DNA of 64,000 nt from an uncultured Granulosicoccus sp. Its GTDB lineage: Bacteria > Pseudomonadota > Gammaproteobacteria > Granulosicoccales > Granulosicoccaceae. How positions within the stretch are numbered: the stretch's first letter is position 1; every line of letters begins with the position of its first letter. The notes under the pieces were generated by a model. It did not search any database. It saw nothing but the letters and a program-made list of their open reading frames with translations, and was not told the origin of the DNA. Shown here piece after piece: positions 55,282-62,686 of this stretch. The stretch covers positions 62,001 to 126,000 of the forward strand of contig CANLNQ010000014.1 in the NCBI GenBank assembly GCA_947492525.1, read 5' to 3'. Both the position numbers and the translations under genes were made by a program.

Positions 55282-55396
55282 GTCCTGCACGTCCTGCACG
55301 TCCTGCACGTCCTGCACGTCCTGCACGTCCTGCACGTCCTGCACGTCCTGCACGTCTTGCACGTCTTGCACGTCTTGCACGGATTCAGTGCAAGAC
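55282..55396. repeat. Eleven-unit 9-bp minisatellite ending in a hairpin
   Basis: Eight units of GTCCTGCAC (55282-55353) are followed by three units of GTCTTGCAC (55354-55380). Then GGATTCA and GTGCAAGAC (55388-55396) follow; the latter is the exact reverse complement of the last unit, so it can fold back with a 7-base loop. The array lies in the 419-base gap between hutC and the TRAP genes, ahead of the TRAP operator. Any of three frames can be read through the repeat without stops, but there is no sign of a real protein. I see nothing else I can support in the gap except the operator. Confidence 0.95.
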
Positions 55397-55509
55397 GCAT
55401 CGAGTCCTCAGATGCAGACTTCAAGAACATCACCTGAACCGTCCCGAATGCCGCGCTCATCGTCGCCAGGTTGGGTCATCCACGCTCGTCACAGCCGAAA
55501 TACCCTGTG

Positions 55510-55537
55510 ATATGTCCATACATATGTGGTATATAAA
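55510..55537 (+). promoter_or_regulatory. Operator and -10 element for the TRAP operon
   Basis: ATATGTCCATACATAT (55510-55525) is the hut inverted repeat trimmed by one pair. TATAAA at 55532-55537 is a likely -10, with no good -35 match, so the operator covers the -35 region. A short leader leads to AGGAG and ATG 55567. It links the TRAP genes to the hut operators at 51538 and 54343. Confidence 0.7.
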
Positions 55538-55566
55538 AGGTGGATTCAGCAAGGTTCAGGAGCATC

Positions 55567-56661
55567 ATGAAAAGACGGCAATTCGTAAAGGCAGGTCTGA
55601 TGGGCGCTGCGGCGGCATCTTCTGCAGGAATCACGGCACCGGTCATTGCGCAGGATGTGCGCAAATGGAAACTGGTCACGGCATGGCCCAAGAACCTGCC
55701 GGGACCCGGTGTGGCAGCGCAGATGCTGGCGGATCGCATCACGGCCTTGTCCGGCGGACGCATTGAAGTGAAGCTGTACGCAGCCGGTGAACTGGTACCG
55801 GGCAATGGGGTTTTCGATGCAGTCTCCGAAGGCACCGCAGAGCTCTACCACGCGGTACCCGCCTATTGGGGCTCGAAGTCGAAGGGAATCCTGCTGTTCG
55901 GCTCGCAGCCTTTCGGCTTGCGCGCCGATGAGCAGTTCGGTTGGCTGGCGCATGGTGGCGGTCAGGCATTGTATGACGAGATGTACGGCCGATTCGATAT
56001 CAAGCCCTTTCTCTGCGGCAATTCCGGTCCGCAATGGGCTGGCTGGTTTCGTGATGAAATCAATTCGGTCGAAGACTTGAAGGGCCTGAAATACCGTACC
56101 ACTGGTCTGGCTTCGGAGATGGCAACCAAATTGGGAATGGCGGCGCAGGCCATGGGTGGAGGCGACATGTTCCAGGCCTTGCAGACCGGAGCGCTGGATG
56201 CAGGCGAATTCATCGGTCCCTGGACCGATTCGGCGCTGGGTTTCTATCAGGTTGCGAAGAACTATTACTGGCCCGGTGTCGGTGAACCTGCCTCTGCCGA
56301 GGAATGTGGCGTCAATGCCGAAGTGTATAGCGAACTGCCTGAAGACCTGAAGCAGGTCGTGGACTTTGCCTGCCAGAGTCTCTACAACCCGGTCTGGACT
56401 GAATACACGACAAAACACGCACAGTCACTGCAGACCATGGTTGCCGAGCACGGCGTGCAGGTCAAACGACTGCCGGATGATGTCATTACTGCCATGGGCG
56501 CTGCCGCCGCCGAAGTCATGGATGAGCTGCGTCAGGACGATGACGATCTGGTCAAGCGGATTACCGAAAGCTACCTGGCTTACCGGGATCTGGTTGGAGG
56601 CTACATGAGCTATGCAGATAATGGGCAGATGAATGCTCGCGCCGCGGTCATGGGCTACTGA
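55567..56661 (+). CDS. dctP: TRAP transporter substrate-binding protein (TakP-like), Tat-exported
   Basis: 364 residues from ATG 55567 with AGGAG upstream. The N-terminus has a Tat motif, KRRQFVKAG, ahead of the hydrophobic stretch and IAQ cleavage site. The mature chain resembles the TakP group of TRAP receptors, which bind 2-oxo acids: WKLVTAWPKNLPGPG, YAAGELVPGNGVFDAVSEGT, and FQALQTGALDAGEFIGPWTDSAL. Placed after the hut operator and before the permease genes. A ligand in histidine metabolism (histidine, urocanate or imidazole acid) is an inference; a 2-oxo acid is the family default. Confidence 0.9.
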   Translation: MKRRQFVKAGLMGAAAASSAGITAPVIAQDVRKWKLVTAWPKNLPGPGVAAQMLADRITALSGGRIEVKLYAAGELVPGNGVFDAVSEGTAELYHAVPAYWGSKSKGILLFGSQPFGLRADEQFGWLAHGGGQALYDEMYGRFDIKPFLCGNSGPQWAGWFRDEINSVEDLKGLKYRTTGLASEMATKLGMAAQAMGGGDMFQALQTGALDAGEFIGPWTDSALGFYQVAKNYYWPGVGEPASAEECGVNAEVYSELPEDLKQVVDFACQSLYNPVWTEYTTKHAQSLQTMVAEHGVQVKRLPDDVITAMGAAAAEVMDELRQDDDDLVKRITESYLAYRDLVGGYMSYADNGQMNARAAVMGY

Positions 56662-56777
56662 GGCGAGTGCCAGACTAGTCACAAGAAAATCCATGCCCGG
56701 CGAACAAACACACCTTCCCGTTTGCTTTCGCCAGGCTGGCACCAGACCATGACAGAAACAATCCGGGTAGACGCTTG

Positions 56778-57278
56778 ATGCTGCAGCTCGCCGACTTCAT
56801 CGATACCATCAACAAGGGTGTCGCAGCCGTGGTCCGATGGCTGGTCCTGCTCATGGTGCTGGTCCAGTTCGGCATCGTGGTAGGGCGATACGTGTTCGGT
56901 CTCAACAGCATCGCCGTGCAGGAGAGCGTGCTCTACATGCACGCCACCCTGTTCATGCTGGCGGCCGGCTACACCTTGTTGGTGGACAAGCATGTGCGCG
57001 TGGATGTGTTCTACGCAAAGCTTGGCCCCGCGGCCCGTCGACGAATCGAGATCTTCGGTCATCTGGTGTTTCTGATACCCACCATGCTTGCATTGGTCTA
57101 CTGGTCATGGCCATCGGTGGCGAACGCCTGGAAGATTCTGGAGGGCCCGATATCCGTCGGTGGTATCAAGGCGGTGTTTCTGATGAAGACGCTCATACCG
57201 GCCTTCTGCATACTGGTCCTGCTGCAATCCGCAGCGCTGTTGCTGCGATTGTTCTCGGGTGTGAACAAGGATGACTGA
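56778..57278 (+). CDS. dctQ: TRAP transporter small permease
   Basis: 166 residues and four predicted membrane helices, the layout of DctQ. Conserved region: ESVLYMHATLFMLAAGYTLLVDKHVRVDVFYAKLGPAARR. The start could be TTG 56775 or ATG 56778. Its end overlaps the DctM start by eight bases, so the two subunits are translated together and then form the membrane complex. Confidence 0.9.
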   Translation: MLQLADFIDTINKGVAAVVRWLVLLMVLVQFGIVVGRYVFGLNSIAVQESVLYMHATLFMLAAGYTLLVDKHVRVDVFYAKLGPAARRRIEIFGHLVFLIPTMLALVYWSWPSVANAWKILEGPISVGGIKAVFLMKTLIPAFCILVLLQSAALLLRLFSGVNKDD

Positions 57279-58827
57279 GTATCTCGATGTCTTCATGTTC
57301 GCGGCACTCATGGGGGCAATACTACTGGGCTTTCCCGTCGCTTTCAGTATCGGTGGTGTGGCCATCGTCTTCGCCTATCTGGGCTGGGCGCTGGACATCA
57401 TGGATATCTCGCTGTTGGGAGCGACCAGTCAGCGTATCTTCGGCCTGCTCAGCAATTCGGTACTCATTGCGATACCGCTGTTCGTACTGATGGGGGCGGT
57501 ACTCGAAAAGAGCCGAATCGCCGAAGAACTACTCGATACCATGGGACGGCTGTTCGGTCAGCTACGCGGTGGTCTGGGGATTTCGGTGGTGCTGGTGGGT
57601 ACCTTGCTGGCAGCTTCTACCGGTATTGTCGGTGCCACGGTGGTGGCCATGGGCATGATTGCATTGCCTACCATGCTGCGCGCCGGCTACAACCCTCGCG
57701 TTGCCTCCGGCATCGTCTGTACTGCCGGTACGCTGGGGCAGATCATCCCACCGTCAACCTTGCTGATCATCCTGGCCGATGTCATGTCCAATGCCTATCA
57801 GCAGGCGCAATACGAACAAGGCAGATTCTCGGTGGAAGCCTTGTCCGTCGGGCAGTTCTTCGCGGCCGCCATCGTGCCCGGTCTGATTCTGGTCGTTCTG
57901 TATCTGTTGTACATCCTGCTGCGCGGCTGGATTCGGCCGCAGGACATGCCACCGGCCTCGATGGAACTGACCAGGCCATCGAGGCGGGAAGTGCTGGGGG
58001 CTATCGTGCCACCGGTACTGCTGATCGTGACGGTACTCGGGGCCATACTGGGCGGGGTGGCAACACCGACCGAAGCCGCCTCCGTCGGTGCCATCGGCGC
58101 GCTGCTGATGGCAGGCTTGCGTGTCGGGCAATACAGAGGCCTGATTCTCACCGGTGCGGCGGCGTTGATTGTACTGGGTGTCATGGCCGGACTCTTCCCG
58201 GTGCGGCTGCAACGCAATGACCTGGATACCGTGGCCTTGTCGGCCGGTGGTCTGTATATCGGTCTGACACTGATCGCAGCGCTGGCCATTCTGGCGGCTT
58301 TGCGTGGCACCTTTCGCCAACGCATCATTCACGAGGCTGTCAGTTCGACCATGACCATGACAGCGATGATCTTCGCCACGATTCTGGCCGCTGGCATCTT
58401 CTCTCTGGTGTTCGTCGGATTGGGCGGTGAGGAGCGTGTCGCGGAGATTCTTGCCGACATGCCGGGCGGCCCTGGCGGCGCCTTGCTGTTCTGTCTGGCA
58501 TTCGTTTTCGTACTGGGTTTCTTTCTCGATTTCGTCGAAATTTCCGTGATCGTACTGCCCTTGATCGTGCCGCCACTGATTCTGATGGGGCACGATCCGG
58601 TCTGGCTGGGTATTCTGCTGGCCATCAATCTGCAAACCAGTTTCCTCACACCACCCTTCGGCTTTTCACTGTTCTATCTGCGTGGAGCTGCCCCCAGCGA
58701 GGTCACCACCGGCCAGATCTACGCCGGTGTGCTGCCATTCATCGGTCTGCAGCTGATCGGAATTCTGGTGGTCTGGCTGGTACCGAGCGTGTCGACGTGG
58801 TTGCCTGCGGTGTTGTTCCAGCCATAG
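57271..58827 (+). CDS. dctM: TRAP transporter large permease
   Basis: 518 residues with about 12 to 14 membrane helices. DctM family motifs are VLVGTLLAASTGIVGATVVAM, PRVASGIVCTAGTLGQIIPP, and TPPFGFSLFYLRGAAPSEV. The protein is longer than the 425-residue standard, with an extra section (about residues 270-350) near the middle. It forms the sodium-coupled channel with DctQ. It ends 11 bp before a convergent monooxygenase gene. Confidence 0.92.
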   Translation: MTEYLDVFMFAALMGAILLGFPVAFSIGGVAIVFAYLGWALDIMDISLLGATSQRIFGLLSNSVLIAIPLFVLMGAVLEKSRIAEELLDTMGRLFGQLRGGLGISVVLVGTLLAASTGIVGATVVAMGMIALPTMLRAGYNPRVASGIVCTAGTLGQIIPPSTLLIILADVMSNAYQQAQYEQGRFSVEALSVGQFFAAAIVPGLILVVLYLLYILLRGWIRPQDMPPASMELTRPSRREVLGAIVPPVLLIVTVLGAILGGVATPTEAASVGAIGALLMAGLRVGQYRGLILTGAAALIVLGVMAGLFPVRLQRNDLDTVALSAGGLYIGLTLIAALAILAALRGTFRQRIIHEAVSSTMTMTAMIFATILAAGIFSLVFVGLGGEERVAEILADMPGGPGGALLFCLAFVFVLGFFLDFVEISVIVLPLIVPPLILMGHDPVWLGILLAINLQTSFLTPPFGFSLFYLRGAAPSEVTTGQIYAGVLPFIGLQLIGILVVWLVPSVSTWLPAVLFQP

Positions 58828-58837
58828 CGCTCATGCC

Positions 58838-59821
58838 TCAGATGCCGATACCTGCCAGCAGTTCAAGGGAACGCAAGCGGGCACTGCGATCGAATATCGG
58901 CATGCTGATCATCAGTTCGTCGGCCTGAGTGCGTTGCAGGAATTGCTCGAGCCCGGCGCGGACAGTGTCGGCCGAGCCCACAAAGGCACAGGAGAGCATA
59001 TGGCTCACTTGCGCTTTTTCCGCGCTGTTCCAGTACGACTCGATGTCATCGATCGGGGCCGGCATCAATCCGCGACGCCCTCGCATCATGCCGATGAACA
59101 TCTGCTGCAGGGTCGTGTAGAGATAGCGCGCCTCGTCGTCGGTATCTGCCACGATCACATTGATACAGGGGACAGCGTAAGGAGCCTGCAATTGTTCGGA
59201 CGGCTGAAAGCGCTCGCGGTAGGTAGCCAGAGCACTGTCCAGTGCGTCAGGTGCAAAATGGGACGCGAAGGCGTAGGGCAATCCGAGCTGCGCCCCCAAC
59301 TGCGCGCCGAACAGGCTCGATCCAAGCATCCACAGCGGCACCTTGAGCCCGGCACCCGGTACGGCCTGAATCGGCTGGTTGGGCCTGGCCACATCCAGCA
59401 AGCGCTGCAGCTCTTGCACATCCTGCGGGAAGCGCTCTGCTGCGGCGTGCAGGTCACGTCGCATGGCCTGTGCCGTCAACTGATCGGTGCCGGGCGCGCG
59501 CCCGACTCCCAGGTCGATGCGTCCCGGGTACAGGGACTCCAGTGTGCCGAACTGTTCGGCGATCTGCAGGGGTGAGTGGTTGGGTAGCATGATGCCGCCG
59601 GAGCCGACGCGTATGGTGGATGTACCACCGGCCAGATAGCCGATGACAACCGAGGTGGCAGCACTGCTGATGCCCACCATATTGTGGTGTTCGGCCACCC
59701 AGAAGCGCTTGTAGCCCAGTCTTTCAGCGTGACGCGCGAAGTCCAGCGCTTCAGGCAGGGCATCGGCGGGCGTATTGCCTTCTCGGACATGAACCAGGTC
59801 GAGAACGGATAGTGTGGTCAT
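58838..59821 (-). CDS. Luciferase-like (LLM) flavin-dependent monooxygenase
   Basis: 327 residues from ATG 59821, preceded by GGAG. The bacterial-luciferase fold is seen in [42 protein letters not shown] and [13 protein letters not shown]. The opening [16 protein letters not shown] resembles the YhbW/MsnO8-like subgroup. It probably uses FMNH2 and oxygen on an organic substrate that is not known. Divergent from the sulfite dehydrogenase, with 207 bp between. Confidence 0.88.
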   Translation of the reverse strand: MTTLSVLDLVHVREGNTPADALPEALDFARHAERLGYKRFWVAEHHNMVGISSAATSVVIGYLAGGTSTIRVGSGGIMLPNHSPLQIAEQFGTLESLYPGRIDLGVGRAPGTDQLTAQAMRRDLHAAAERFPQDVQELQRLLDVARPNQPIQAVPGAGLKVPLWMLGSSLFGAQLGAQLGLPYAFASHFAPDALDSALATYRERFQPSEQLQAPYAVPCINVIVADTDDEARYLYTTLQQMFIGMMRGRRGLMPAPIDDIESYWNSAEKAQVSHMLSCAFVGSADTVRAGLEQFLQRTQADELMISMPIFDRSARLRSLELLAGIGI

Positions 59822-60028
59822 CAGGATCTCCTGCAGCGTGGCCCGAAGAATCTCGGGCCAAAGCGTTGATGAGTGAAAGTACCGGAATATGGGGAGTACG
59901 GAGGAAATGGCAATGAGATGGCACGAATAGAGTGCCTTGCGCACTGGCCCAGTGCATACTCCTCATCTGGACGATGCAAAAAAGTATCGTTGCTTCGACA
60001 ATCAGTACACATTCCAGAGGTAAGGATC

Positions 60029-61342
60029 ATGGCGAAGAAACGCAAGATCGGATTGTTCGAACTGTACGCGAAGGATGCCGAGGCGGCGGACCGACAGGTC
60101 TTCGGCAGAGTCAGCCACCCGGATCGACGTGGTTTTCTGAAAGGTGCCGGTCTGACGGCCATGGCAACTGCTCTGGGTGGCTTCATACCGTTTCATCGCT
60201 ACATGCCCGCAGGGTTGATTCCAGCAGCCATCGCTGATGGCACCGTGAACTTCGCTATCGATGGCAAGGATGGGCTGGTCGTGCTGAACGATCGGCCGGT
60301 CAACGCTGAAACGCCAGCGCATCTGCTGGATGCTGACATCACGCCCATCAATCGTCACTTCGTGCGCAATAACGGAATTCCACCGCAGGAGGTCAATGTT
60401 GATGAATGGACACTGAGCATCAGCGGTGAAGTCGAGAACCCGCTGACCTTCACCCTTGCGGAGCTGAAATCACAGTTCGAGGTGGTAGAGCTTGCCTTGC
60501 AGATCGAGTGCGGCGGAAATGGCCGTGCCGGCTTCAACCCACCCGCCAAGGGCAATCAGTGGACGACCGGCGCCATCGGCAACTCCCTGTGGACGGGGGT
60601 GCGCCTGAAGGATGTACTGGAAAAGGCCGGCGTGAAATCCACAGCCGTCTATACCGGTCACCTTGGCGCCGATACCCATTTGTCGGGTGATCCGGAGAAA
60701 GCCCCCTTGTCCCGTGGCGTGACGATTGAAAAGGCACTCGACCCTCACAACCTTATTGCCTTCCAGCAGAATGGTGAGGATATCCATCCGATGAACGGAG
60801 CACCGCTGCGACTGGTGATGCCCGGTTGGCCGGGGTCCTGTTCGCAGAAATGGCTGACCGGAATCGTTCTGGCGGACAAGAAGTGGAACGGTACCAAGAT
60901 GGCACCTCCGTCCTATTCGGTGCCGTCCTATCCGGTGCAGCCCGGTGCTGACGTGGCTGACAGCGACTTCGAAACCTTTCATTCCATGCCGGTTAAATCC
61001 CTCATCACCAGCCCGCGTTCGGGAGAAACGCTGGCTGCCGGGCAGACTTCCCTGCGACTGCGTGGGCACGCCTGGGCCGGCGATGACACTGTCACCAAGG
61101 TGGAACTGTCCAATGATTTCGGTAATTCCTGGACCGAAGCCACCCTGGCGCCGTTGATGAACCCGTTCTCCTGGGCTACCTGGGAAGGAGAGGTAAGGTT
61201 TCCGGTACACGGGTATTACGAGATCTGGGCCAGAGCCACTGATGACAAGGGACGAGTGCAACCCTTCAGTGTGGGCTGGAATCCCAAGGGCTATCTGAAC
61301 AATGCCATGCACCGTATTGCGGTCATGGTTCCCCAGGCATGA
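60029..61342 (+). CDS. Periplasmic sulfite dehydrogenase (SoxC-like molybdenum enzyme)
   Basis: 437 residues with a Tat signal (DRRGFLKGAG). The sulfite-oxidase molybdopterin domain carries the Cys ligand in ALQIECGGNGRAGF, with NQWTTGAIGNSLWTGV and HPMNGAPLRLVMPGWPG downstream. A C-terminal dimerisation domain ends with IWARATDDKGRVQPFSVGWN. Together with the cytochrome c gene, which overlaps its end, it would oxidise sulfite (or a sulfane group) and pass electrons to the respiratory chain. No SoxXYZAB genes are in view, so a stand-alone sulfite detoxification role is more likely. Confidence 0.88.
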   Translation: MAKKRKIGLFELYAKDAEAADRQVFGRVSHPDRRGFLKGAGLTAMATALGGFIPFHRYMPAGLIPAAIADGTVNFAIDGKDGLVVLNDRPVNAETPAHLLDADITPINRHFVRNNGIPPQEVNVDEWTLSISGEVENPLTFTLAELKSQFEVVELALQIECGGNGRAGFNPPAKGNQWTTGAIGNSLWTGVRLKDVLEKAGVKSTAVYTGHLGADTHLSGDPEKAPLSRGVTIEKALDPHNLIAFQQNGEDIHPMNGAPLRLVMPGWPGSCSQKWLTGIVLADKKWNGTKMAPPSYSVPSYPVQPGADVADSDFETFHSMPVKSLITSPRSGETLAAGQTSLRLRGHAWAGDDTVTKVELSNDFGNSWTEATLAPLMNPFSWATWEGEVRFPVHGYYEIWARATDDKGRVQPFSVGWNPKGYLNNAMHRIAVMVPQA

Positions 61343-61356
61343 CAGGGGAGCCGATG

Positions 61357-61809
61357 ATGATACGATTCGAGCGATTGGGGCGATTCGAGCGAGGCATTTC
61401 CCGCAAGATCGGAAAATGTGGGGCCATGGTGGTATTGATTGTCCTGTTGCCGATGGCAAACCTGCAGGCACAGGATGATCCCTTTGGCGCCAACTGGCCG
61501 GAGGGTGAAGGGCGAAATCTGACTGGTGCCTGGTGCGGTGGCTGTCATTCTCTCAATCTGGTCACGCAGCAGAGGCTGACCCGAGATGGCTGGGATGTGC
61601 TGCTGAACTGGATGAGCGAAAAGCAGAAGATGCCACCCTTGCATGGCGAGCAGCGCGACACCGTGCTGGACTATCTGGCGGCCAACTTCGGGATCGATCA
61701 CAACGGTGGTGAGCAGACCCGCATCATGGACAGTGAAGGTTTCTCGACGCTGAACCCCGTACAGGGAATCAATCATCGCCCTCTGCTGGAAATACGCCCT
61801 GCCGAGTAA
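61357..61809 (+). CDS. Small c-type cytochrome, electron acceptor of sulfite dehydrogenase
   Basis: About 150 residues from ATG 61357, preceded by GGGGAG; ATG 61339, which overlaps the end of the dehydrogenase gene, is also possible. Signal peptide ends at NLQAQDD. A single heme motif, CGGCH, is followed by a likely axial Met in SEKQKMPPL. This is shorter than the two-heme SoxD of Paracoccus and is more like the monoheme partner of SorA. Overlap and context mark it as the sulfite dehydrogenase subunit. Confidence 0.85.
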   Translation: MIRFERLGRFERGISRKIGKCGAMVVLIVLLPMANLQAQDDPFGANWPEGEGRNLTGAWCGGCHSLNLVTQQRLTRDGWDVLLNWMSEKQKMPPLHGEQRDTVLDYLAANFGIDHNGGEQTRIMDSEGFSTLNPVQGINHRPLLEIRPAE

Positions 61810-61853
61810 TCACGCGCCAGCCTTGCAGCTCTGAACAAGCATTGAACCCCTTG

Positions 61854-62480
61854 TCAGGGCTGCATGGCATCCGGATGGGCTGCCATGAACGCGGGATGCT
61901 TGTGGCAGGCTTCTGCTGCCTGGATGATCCTTGGACATCCCGAGAAGTCTGCCCCCCATCGTTCAGCATTGTACAACTGTGGCATCAGACAGATGTCGGC
62001 CAGGGAAGGCGTGTTGCCAGTACAGTAGGGGGCCTGTTCGAATCCTGCCAGCAAGGCTTCGAAAGCGGCCAGACCCGGCCTGATGAAATGCTGCATCCAT
62101 TCGGTACGCGCAGGCTCCTCACCAGCCGTTGCATGCTTGACCACGGAAAGATTGCAGACCGGATGCACATCGATGGCCACACTGTGCGCCAGAGCTTCCA
62201 CTCTGGCGCGTTGCAGAGGATCTGTCGGCAGCAGACCGAGATCACGCGTGCTATCCAGATAGTGCAATATGGCCAATGACTGGGTCAGGCTGTGACCGTC
62301 TATCTGCAGAACCGGTACCAGTCCCTGCGGGTTGCGTGCCAGGTGCTCCGCCGAGCGATGGTCCCCGGCAACCAGATCCACCGGAACGGATTGCCAGTCG
62401 ATACCGGCGAGATTCAAGGCAATGCGAACCCGGTAGCTGGCGGAAGAGCGCCAGTAGTCATACAGAACAGTGGCACTCAT
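61854..62480 (-). CDS. maiA: Maleylacetoacetate isomerase
   Basis: A 208-residue zeta-class GST-fold isomerase. The catalytic Ser-rich motif is YWRSSASYRVRIALNLAG, and VPVLQIDGHSLTQSLAILHYL binds glutathione. It converts maleylacetoacetate (or maleylpyruvate) to the fumaryl isomer in homogentisate or gentisate degradation. It is the last gene of a coupled operon; its start overlaps the DUF2783 gene by four bases. Confidence 0.92.
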   Translation of the reverse strand: MSATVLYDYWRSSASYRVRIALNLAGIDWQSVPVDLVAGDHRSAEHLARNPQGLVPVLQIDGHSLTQSLAILHYLDSTRDLGLLPTDPLQRARVEALAHSVAIDVHPVCNLSVVKHATAGEEPARTEWMQHFIRPGLAAFEALLAGFEQAPYCTGNTPSLADICLMPQLYNAERWGADFSGCPRIIQAAEACHKHPAFMAAHPDAMQP

Positions 62481-62686
62481 TCGGGTATCCTCGCAGCGTT
62501 CAGTGCCTGAGTCAGAATCTTGCGGTCACCGATATGATTGCACAGGATCAGAATCAGCCGGGCATTGTAGGCTTCGCTCTGTTCATCGCTCAGGCCTTCG
62601 TGGGCGCGCAGCAATTCATCATAGAAGCCATCGCCGTCTGGCAGATTGGCCTGAAGCTGCAGTGTCGTTGTCTCGGTATTGCTCAT
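62477..62686 (-). CDS. DUF2783-like small protein
   Basis: A 69-residue soluble protein, mainly helical: DGFYDELLRAHEGLSDEQSE, then NARLILILCNHIGD. This matches the short DUF2783 family. It overlaps the genes on both sides by four bases, so translation of the three is coupled. Function is unknown; in this position it could assist the monooxygenase. Confidence 0.75.
   Translation of the reverse strand: MSNTETTTLQLQANLPDGDGFYDELLRAHEGLSDEQSEAYNARLILILCNHIGDRKILTQALNAARIPE

Noticed and set aside
55242-55766. Frame encoding an Ala-Arg-Pro repeat, and another encoding a His-Val-Leu repeat
   Set aside because: Both arise from reading through the 9-bp minisatellite; one runs into the start of the TRAP receptor gene in another frame.
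62030-62050. TTCGAATCC resembling a tRNA T-loop
   Set aside because: It lies within maiA coding sequence and no acceptor or anticodon arms can be paired.
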